From the NCBI GenBank assembly GCA_903827075.1, contig CAIKGX010000222.1, forward strand, positions 1 to 6,894: a DNA stretch of 6,894 bases. The letters are read 5' to 3'. This document shows positions 1 through 5,608 of the stretch, one piece after another. Positions within the stretch are counted from its first letter, which is position 1. Each line of letters begins with the position of its first letter. The DNA comes from an uncultured beta proteobacterium. Lineage in GTDB: Bacteria; Pseudomonadota; Gammaproteobacteria; Burkholderiales; Burkholderiaceae. The notes beneath the pieces are model-generated. The model saw nothing but the letters and a program-made list of their open reading frames with translations. It made no database searches and had not been told where the DNA came from. The translations under genes and the position numbers were made by a program.

Positions 1-3000
1 GCCACCATTAGGACCGCTGATGGCTACCATCTCACCGGGTGCTACTTTAAACTCCACACCAATGAGTGCCGGATCCACATTTAAGGAGTAGCGGAAAGAG
101 ACACGGGCAAACTCCAAGCCACCCTCAAGACCACGTGCCACTAAAGAACTTGCTGAGCCCTGGCTCTCCCCTTGAATCTTCATCAAGCCATCAATCTGAC
201 GAGCGGCACTACGCACCCGTTCAATTCGAGTCATATTGGTAAAGACCGTCTGAATGGGTGTCAGCACTCGCCACATCAACATCATCGATGCAATCAAGGC
301 GCCCGACGAAACAGTCTGCATAAACACCGCTGGCACGGTTGCAGTCACGATAAAGAGTGCAGACAGCATCATCACAAAGTAAGAAACCCCAACGAGCAAT
401 GAGGACATTTGCTCTGCTTTAAATGAGGCCATGGTGGCATTGGCAGAGATTTCTCTAAAGCGCTCTAACCACAAGGTTTGCGCTCCACACTCACGCACCA
501 CACGCATCTTGCTAATCATTTCTACCAAGAACTCATTGCGTTTAGTAGAGGCCTTACTCACTGCCGCCACTCGATCCCGCGTCGGCACAGAAAACATCCA
601 ATACAAAAATCCATAGATGGCAATCATGATGACAAATACCAATAAGGCAATGGGATTGATGATCGATAAAGCGATTAAGAGAATCAGGGTTGCTGGTGAT
701 TCCAGCACGGTAGATGCTAAAGGCCCTATAAATAGATCCCTGATGGCTTCAAAGCTTTGTAATCGGGAGGTTTGCGATCCCACTGAGGCTCTCTCAGTGT
801 AAGCAGGCGACATCTTAAATACTTGCTGCAAGATCGTGGCGCCAAACAAATATTCGATACGGCCCGCAATATAGGACAAAATGCGTGCGCGCTGACGCAT
901 AAAAAAGAATGCCAAAGACAATGCAATGACAGATCCAATACCCAAGTACAGCAAAGTGTCTTCTGCACCGGTGGGAATAATAGTGCTATAGACCACCATC
1001 ATAAATAAGGGGCCAGCCATAATCACCAATCCCGTCACCAAAGCAGAAATGGTCGCTTGGCCAACGAGTGGCGCAAAGCGCAACATCACTTTAAATACCC
1101 ATGAGCGATGTTCGGCGACCTTGGTATCGGCTAACTCGTAGAAAAAAGCTTGACCCATCATGCCTAAATTGGGTTCAAGATCGACTTCACTAGATTCACT
1201 TACACCCTTACGCATGTGCTGCCCAATTCTACCCATGGCAATAAATCCAAAACCATCATCAGGCAAGAATAGGCAAGGCAATGAGCGCGCATCTAAGTCA
1301 CCTAAAGCGCAATGCACTTTAATCACTTTGTAGCCTAGCTGAGCCATTGCATTATGAAACCCGGGCAAATCTAAGCTCTCAGTAAAGTAAGGTAAGGATT
1401 CTGCTACTTCACGCGCACTGCCCCGTGAGTTCATCAGCTTGAGTAATAAAGTTAAACAAGCCGACAAATCCGTTTCATTTTTGAAGCTGCTATTGACCGT
1501 ATCATTTGTCCGCTCCCAACGTTGCGTATCTATGTGGCCGCGCTTTAAGGGGGAATCAAAATACTCTGCACTGGATATGGACTTATAGCTAAAGGGGTCT
1601 CTCGCAGACCCGGTCAATGCTACTGCTAAATGGGAAGCATTTTCTGCTGAAACGATATGACCACTTAAGGTGGTCACCTGACCTGCTTGCACTTCTGCTA
1701 CTTTGCCACCACTTAAGTACCAAGTTTTTTCGGCTAAACGTAAATAGGATGGTCTTTGCGACACAATGACTAAAGTAATCTTTCCTTTGATGGCCTCAAG
1801 GAATCGTAAGAAAACCGCATCCCCTTCTGAATCAATAGTCGATGTAGGATCATCAATCAAAATGACATTGGGTTGATTAGACAAGGCGCGCACAATCGCA
1901 ATACGCTGACGATATCCGGGCGGCAATGAATCGGTTGCCATATCCCCAACCGGTGAATCCCAACCTCGTGGCATTTTGGAGACAAACTCCCCAAGACCCA
2001 AGGACTTTGCTGTTGCTAAAGCTCGCTCTACTCGGCTGGCATCAAATACGCTCGCGTTATCCAATAATGAGCCTTCAAACATCTGAGTGCTTTGGGGAAG
2101 ATACGCAATTTCTTCGGTAATTTTTCGTAAATCAATTCCTGAAATATCTTTGCCGTTGACTAATATCTGTCCTTCATTGGGTGTAAGCACTCCCGCCATC
2201 AGTTGCAATAGGGTGCTGCGGCCAGCACCAATATCGCCAGTAATCGCCACGCACTCACCCGCACCAATGAATAGATTCATGTGATCAAAAATCGGGGTTT
2301 GACTACCTGGAAATTGATAGCTAAGCTCCTTCAGCTCAATTGAACTGGGCACGACTTCTTGATCAAACGCTTTTACCGTCTCACCGTCATTTAAAGTGGT
2401 GCTTTGGGGAAAGCCGGGTAGCAATAGGGTTTTTGCCAAGCCATCCCTTAACACTTCATCTTGCTGGAACTTAGACCATATTCCACCTAAGCGTTGTAAG
2501 GGGGCAAGAGAGCGCATACCCAGTAAGACGCACGCAGCCAATTCACCATTAGTCAGATGATGGGTAATCACTAAGTAAGCACCTAAAGCCACTATCAAGG
2601 TGGTCATCAGTGGAGAAAATACATTGCCAATGCCTGAAGCCATATCTCCGGCATACGTCATGCGCGCCATGATGCGGGCACTACTCTCTTGCAGGCGCTC
2701 ATAACGACGGAGCATTAAAGACTCCATCGACATGGATTTCATCGTATGGACATTACTCAAGGTTTCATTTAAGAAATTGTTACGCCTTAAATCGGCTGTT
2801 TTTTGCTCTTTAATGAGTTCAGGATCATCGCGACCCATCTTCCAGGTAATGTAGATAAAAATCACATAGCCTACCGACACCAGTAGACCAACCCAAACAT
2901 TCAGAATGAAGATGATGATTAAATATAAGAAAGTAAATGGCAAATCCATCAATTGCTGGAAGGTCTGACCTGAATAGTGGTACTTCAGACTGGAAATGGA

Positions 3001-3702
3001 TTTAAAGTTTTCCATCACCGTGCCAGTACCTTGACGCTCAAACTCATGCAAAGGTTCAACCAAGATCCGCTCAGCCACTTCCATCATGACCTTATGCTCA
3101 AAGCGGGCAGAAATCCAAGCCGTTGTGTAAGAGCGCGCTACGCGGGTGATCGATTCCAGGGCCACTGCTACACCAACAGTAATGGCAAATAAGCTTAAAG
3201 TATCAAAGGATTGATGCGGCAAGATTCGGTCATACAACTGCAACATCAGCAAAGGAAATGCTAGGGCCAATATATTGATCACAATGCTGGCAGCTAGAAT
3301 CGATTTTTTCTCATCCGCAAATGGCGAGAACATACCAACCAACTTTTGCATTTCGGTCTCGTTGCGAATTTCCTTAACGCGCTCTATCAATACCCGCATC
3401 TCCACTTTGAACTCATTCCATTCAAATATAGCGCTCGCTACCTTAGCACTCCACCACACTTTGAGATGGGGAGACCAATGCTGCGGGTGGGCCTTAGTTG
3501 CATGCTGTGCAAAGTGATTCTTCGCGGAGTGTGGGGCACCGGCACTGCTATCTTCCTGTTTATTGGTCTGAATTATTTTCAGGAGCTGACGACAGAGATA
3601 CTCCACATCTGACTTGATGACCAAATACAAAACAATGGCGCCTTTTTGAATAGCGTCAGCACAGTACTTCACGACAGCCCAGATGTGATGGATGATTTTC
3701 AT
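1..3702 (-). CDS. Tandem-fused type I secretion ABC exporter (TMD1-NBD1-C39-like-TMD2-NBD2), 3' end cut by window edge
   Basis: Inner-membrane ATP-driven exporter of the type I secretion (LapB/HlyB-like) class, open for 1234 codons with no stop; with the rest of NBD2 it should reach roughly 1430 residues, about twice a usual half-transporter. Residues 1-133 are a hydrophilic N-terminal region with a His-rich stretch (58-79). TMD1 starts near 134 (FPLLMLQLYDRILP). NBD1 spans about 455-665: Walker A GDIGAGRST (489-497), Q-loop Gln537, signature LPPGY (593-597), Walker B end IDD (Asp617, Asp618), switch position Gln649. Residues about 740-830 resemble a C39-like domain without the catalytic Cys/His pair. 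TMD2 begins near 870. NBD2 begins near 1190 and is cut inside its Walker A (GPNGG, 1230-1234). The ATG start follows a strong Shine-Dalgarno and lies two bases after the upstream stop, so the gene is co-transcribed with the channel gene. The substrate is unknown; a large adhesin/RTX protein is the family expectation. Very confident of the ABC exporter call, less of the substrate. Confidence 0.93.
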   Translation of the reverse strand, partial: MKIIHHIWAVVKYCADAIQKGAIVLYLVIKSDVEYLCRQLLKIIQTNKQEDSSAGAPHSAKNHFAQHATKAHPQHWSPHLKVWWSAKVASAIFEWNEFKVEMRVLIERVKEIRNETEMQKLVGMFSPFADEKKSILAASIVINILALAFPLLMLQLYDRILPHQSFDTLSLFAITVGVAVALESITRVARSYTTAWISARFEHKVMMEVAERILVEPLHEFERQGTGTVMENFKSISSLKYHYSGQTFQQLMDLPFTFLYLIIIFILNVWVGLLVSVGYVIFIYITWKMGRDDPELIKEQKTADLRRNNFLNETLSNVHTMKSMSMESLMLRRYERLQESSARIMARMTYAGDMASGIGNVFSPLMTTLIVALGAYLVITHHLTNGELAACVLLGMRSLAPLQRLGGIWSKFQQDEVLRDGLAKTLLLPGFPQSTTLNDGETVKAFDQEVVPSSIELKELSYQFPGSQTPIFDHMNLFIGAGECVAITGDIGAGRSTLLQLMAGVLTPNEGQILVNGKDISGIDLRKITEEIAYLPQSTQMFEGSLLDNASVFDASRVERALATAKSLGLGEFVSKMPRGWDSPVGDMATDSLPPGYRQRIAIVRALSNQPNVILIDDPTSTIDSEGDAVFLRFLEAIKGKITLVIVSQRPSYLRLAEKTWYLSGGKVAEVQAGQVTTLSGHIVSAENASHLAVALTGSARDPFSYKSISSAEYFDSPLKRGHIDTQRWERTNDTVNSSFKNETDLSACLTLLLKLMNSRGSAREVAESLPYFTESLDLPGFHNAMAQLGYKVIKVHCALGDLDARSLPCLFLPDDGFGFIAMGRIGQHMRKGVSESSEVDLEPNLGMMGQAFFYELADTKVAEHRSWVFKVMLRFAPLVGQATISALVTGLVIMAGPLFMMVVYSTIIPTGAEDTLLYLGIGSVIALSLAFFFMRQRARILSYIAGRIEYLFGATILQQVFKMSPAYTERASVGSQTSRLQSFEAIRDLFIGPLASTVLESPATLILLIALSIINPIALLVFVIMIAIYGFLYWMFSVPTRDRVAAVSKASTKRNEFLVEMISKMRVVRECGAQTLWLERFREISANATMASFKAEQMSSLLVGVSYFVMMLSALFIVTATVPAVFMQTVSSGALIASMMLMWRVLTPIQTVFTNMTRIERVRSAARQIDGLMKIQGESQGSASSLVARGLEGGLEFARVSFRYSLNVDPALIGVEFKVAPGEMVAISGPNGG

Positions 3703-3704
3703 GA

Positions 3705-5414
3705 TTATTTACCCTCCTGTACTGCCGGAGTAAGGATAGGGGTGATCTCTGTGGCGAATTCACGGCTGACCATGGGTGATTCCAGCGCTTTTAAACCGCT
3801 ACCTGGTAATGGGACGCCACTACCGCGATAACTCGCTTGACCTGTTGGGCTCACTACTAAGTCAGGCTTAGATCCAAATACAGAATCCGCACTATTGGCT
3901 TTTGCTACCCAACTAGCATCGGCTTGAGGCAAATTACCCCCACCTAAGCAAGGATCATTTTCTAATTTCATTCCGCCGCCAATCGCTTTATACAGATTGA
4001 CTGAAGCAATCAGCTGATCGCTACGCGCTGTCACTGCTGCATCTTCAGAAGCAATCACAGTTCTTTGGATTTCATAAAGCTGAACATAATCCATGCCGCC
4101 TCGCTCTACAACCTTCGCACTCATCACCGCTAAACGTTGCGCGCGATTACGAGAATCGTTCAAAGCAGCGTAGGCTTGTGCAGTCAAAGCAACACCAGAT
4201 AAACCATCCTCCACATCGCGCATGGCGCCAACCACGGTATTGGCATAACCTTCTAGCAATTCCACATTCTTGGCACTGGCCAGCTGAATTTGTGCACGGC
4301 GTTTACCGGCATCAAAAATGTTTTGCACTAGATTACTTGTGATGTTGTAAAACAAACTTTGGGGCATCGTCAGCTGAGATAGCAAGAAGCTGCCATACCC
4401 GCCGCCGCCCGTAATCGCAAAGGTAGGAAAGAGATTGGCGCGGGCAGCCAATAAATCAGCCTCAGCACCCTCTAAAGAAGCTTCAGCACGACGAATATCG
4501 GGACGTCGGCATAGCAAATCGGATGGCAATCCAGGGGCCACAACTGGAGCATTAAATTCTTCAACGGACTTGGATTTAATTTTGATGCTAGAGGTAGTGG
4601 TTCCTAATAGGGCTGCCAGGCGGTTAATAGCTCTTTCCCTTTGAAGCTTCAGACTGGTTACCAAGGCATCGGTATTGTTTTGCAAAATTAACTGCTGGGA
4701 TAAATCAATCAGGGTCGCATCACCGAGTTGTACCCTACGCTCTAAGCCTCTGCCCACTCCACGAATCGCTTCTAGGTTGCGCTCACTCACCGTAACTCGC
4801 TCATCAAGCGAAACCACCTGAAAGTACACTGTCATGACGTCGCCAACCAAGCTTAATGCCACGGCTTGGCGATTGAACTCACTAGCCAATGCTTGTGAGA
4901 AGGCTGACTGCGTATCAAAGCCTTTTTTGCCCCACAAATCCACTTCATAATTGACTAAGGCGCCAGCCTGCCATAAAGGCTGACTGCTCCACTGTGAAGT
5001 ATTGGCTGCATAACCAGGCCCTGGTGTTGGCCCTTGAATACCGTACCGCACATTGGCATCTAGGGTTGGGTACTGCGCTGACTTCACAATATCTGCTTGC
5101 GCTCTTGTTTGCGATACACGCGCGATCGCAATCCGCAAATCAAAGTTATTCGTTAAAGCCGTCTCAACAATAGCGTTTAGTTCTTCACTACCAAAGTCCT
5201 GCCACCACTGCTCTTTGGGGCGTGGCAACTGCTGATTAGATGGCGTCTTATATGTTGTTGGCAGCCATCCAACATAGGCTGGGCCGGTAGGGGGATCTCC
5301 TTCTCTTTGCATAAGCGAAGTACAGCCCGAAAGCGCTATGCTTGAGCAAACCAAATAGATCGGTAAGTGTTGGATACGAAATCGGTATCCACTTAAATGG
5401 CGAGACTTGAGCAA
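3705..5414 (-). CDS. NodT/OprM-type outer-membrane efflux or secretion channel lipoprotein (TolC superfamily)
   Basis: Outer-membrane exit duct that, as a trimer, would link the ABC exporter to the cell exterior. The 569-residue protein opens with a basic segment, a hydrophobic stretch and a lipobox ending SGC with Cys31, so it should be a lipoprotein; Thr at +2 fits outer-membrane sorting. The mature N-terminus has the NodT-family pattern (WWQDFGSEELNAIVETAL, then NNFDLRIAIARV). Two OEP repeats follow, including LCRRPDIRRAEASL in the middle and LYKAIGGGM near 475-482, where family members usually end. An additional tail of 87 residues (483-569), rich in Gly, Ser and Pro, follows. The start is TTG at 5414: AGGA lies 8 bases upstream, there is an in-frame stop at 5442-5444, and the first in-frame ATG (Met35) lies after the lipobox. 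First gene of the operon with the exporter. NodT proteins more often serve RND pumps; this pairing points to type I secretion. Confident of family, less of substrate. Confidence 0.92.
   Translation of the reverse strand: MLKSRHLSGYRFRIQHLPIYLVCSSIALSGCTSLMQREGDPPTGPAYVGWLPTTYKTPSNQQLPRPKEQWWQDFGSEELNAIVETALTNNFDLRIAIARVSQTRAQADIVKSAQYPTLDANVRYGIQGPTPGPGYAANTSQWSSQPLWQAGALVNYEVDLWGKKGFDTQSAFSQALASEFNRQAVALSLVGDVMTVYFQVVSLDERVTVSERNLEAIRGVGRGLERRVQLGDATLIDLSQQLILQNNTDALVTSLKLQRERAINRLAALLGTTTSSIKIKSKSVEEFNAPVVAPGLPSDLLCRRPDIRRAEASLEGAEADLLAARANLFPTFAITGGGGYGSFLLSQLTMPQSLFYNITSNLVQNIFDAGKRRAQIQLASAKNVELLEGYANTVVGAMRDVEDGLSGVALTAQAYAALNDSRNRAQRLAVMSAKVVERGGMDYVQLYEIQRTVIASEDAAVTARSDQLIASVNLYKAIGGGMKLENDPCLGGGNLPQADASWVAKANSADSVFGSKPDLVVSPTGQASYRGSGVPLPGSGLKALESPMVSREFATEITPILTPAVQEGK
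3713..3718 (-). promoter_or_regulatory. Shine-Dalgarno AGGAGG of the ABC exporter gene
   Basis: A perfect AGGAGG reads on the minus strand inside the last codons of the channel gene (its C-terminal VQEGK). Ten bases separate it from the ATG at 3702. It fixes the start of the exporter and allows translation of the two genes to be coupled. Confidence 0.85.
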
Positions 5415-5422
5415 GACAGGAA

Positions 5423-5426
5423 TCCT
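5423..5426 (-). promoter_or_regulatory. Ribosome binding site supporting the TTG start of the channel gene
   Basis: On the minus strand the sequence reads TAGGA, then eight bases, then TTG at 5414. It is the only reasonable purine-rich site ahead of the signal peptide. Because no ATG or GTG lies in frame between the upstream stop (5442-5444) and the lipobox, it supports the non-AUG start. Confidence 0.55.
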
Positions 5427-5475
5427 AGTTAAGACTGATACTCAATTAGAACGAACTTTAGACCTATAACCAATG

Positions 5476-5572
5476 GTAGATATATTCTTATTTTTAGCCT
5501 TTTTTTATAGTAGTTATCTACTATTAAAAGCAGTTCTTATCTACTAAAACATTCACCCTACTTCTGTAGATA
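5476..5572. repeat. Cluster of four TATCTAC heptamers (two per strand)
   Basis: Plus-strand copies lie at 5515-5521 and 5538-5544, both inside a 10-mer TTATCTACTA (5514-5523, 5537-5546; 23 bp apart). Minus-strand copies (read as GTAGATA) lie at 5476-5482 and 5566-5572. Elsewhere in the window I noticed only one copy, within the exporter coding region (2851-2857). The clustering in a divergent promoter region suggests binding sites of a transcription factor, which I cannot name. Confidence 0.55.
5502..5529. repeat. Imperfect inverted repeat centred on TAGTAGTTATCTACTA
   Basis: TAGTAG (5508-5513), a 4-base centre TTAT, and CTACTA (5518-5523) form a perfect inverted repeat. The pairing extends one base outward, then after a single T-T mismatch through TTTT/AAAA to 5502 and 5529. 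It overlaps the first TTATCTACTA copy. It could be an operator dyad or a hairpin; its place between divergent starts favours an operator. Confidence 0.5.
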
Positions 5573-5574
5573 AT
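5546..5574 (+). promoter_or_regulatory. Possible weak sigma-70 promoter for the GAF/HD-GYP gene
   Basis: GATAAT (5569-5574) matches five of six positions of TATAAT. Seventeen bases upstream sits AAAACA (5546-5551), matching only the last half of TTGACA. Transcription would begin about 25-30 bases before the TTG start. The -10 overlaps the fourth TATCTAC copy, so a protein bound there would probably block it. The poor -35 keeps this tentative. Confidence 0.25.
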
Positions 5575-5587
5575 GAAAAAACATTCA
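5546..5587 (+). repeat. Direct repeat AAAACATTCA, two copies
   Basis: AAAACATTCA occurs at 5546-5555 and 5578-5587, 32 bp apart, which is close to three helical turns. The first copy directly follows the second TTATCTACTA box. The second precedes the short palindrome next to the right-hand gene. Confidence 0.45.
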
Positions 5588-5597
5588 TTTCAATGAA
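5584..5597. repeat. Short palindrome TTCATTTCAATGAA just upstream of the GAF/HD-GYP start
   Basis: TTCATT (5584-5589) and AATGAA (5592-5597) pair across a 2-base spacer. A further AATGAA lies at 5572-5577. The palindrome ends 11 bases before the TTG at 5609 and covers the only weak purine-rich stretch there (GAAG, 5595-5598), so it could be an operator or affect initiation. Function is inferred only from position. Confidence 0.35.
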
Positions 5598-5608
5598 GTT
5601 TGAGCCCC

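Larger units (their letters stand above)
5415..5608. promoter_or_regulatory. Divergent intergenic control region between the exporter operon and the GAF/HD-GYP gene
   Basis: This AT-rich stretch of about 190 bp must carry the promoters for both divergent units. It holds four TATCTAC heptamers, a long imperfect palindrome, a 10-bp direct repeat and a short palindrome near the right-hand start, each listed separately. I see no convincing pair of -35 and -10 boxes for the minus strand, and only a weak candidate for the plus strand. No small ORF or RNA gene is evident. Confidence 0.7.

Noticed and set aside
172..1008. Several plus-strand open frames of 61-76 codons, and a minus-strand frame at 726-968
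   Set aside because: They overlap the continuous exporter reading frame in other frames. Their translations show no recognisable domain and are shadows of the real gene.
2851..2857. A fifth TATCTAC heptamer (read as GTAGATA)
   Set aside because: It is a single copy within the exporter coding sequence with no dyad around it, and is best explained by chance.
1926..3612. Plus-strand open frames opposite the exporter (1926-2284, 2977-3192, 3275-3612)
   Set aside because: They are antisense to a clearly coding region, have no ribosome sites of note and no recognisable protein motifs.
3646..5235. Plus-strand open frames opposite the outer-membrane channel gene (3646-3831, 4435-4644, 5053-5235)
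   Set aside because: They are antisense shadows of the 569-residue channel protein, which has clear family motifs along its full length.
5310..5312. In-frame ATG (Met35) as the start of the channel protein
   Set aside because: It follows the lipobox Cys31 and would remove the whole signal peptide, leaving an outer-membrane protein that could not be exported.
5502..5529. The palindrome read as a Rho-independent terminator
   Set aside because: The stem is AT-only apart from two G-C pairs, and it sits upstream of both divergent genes where no transcript is expected to end. An operator is more likely.
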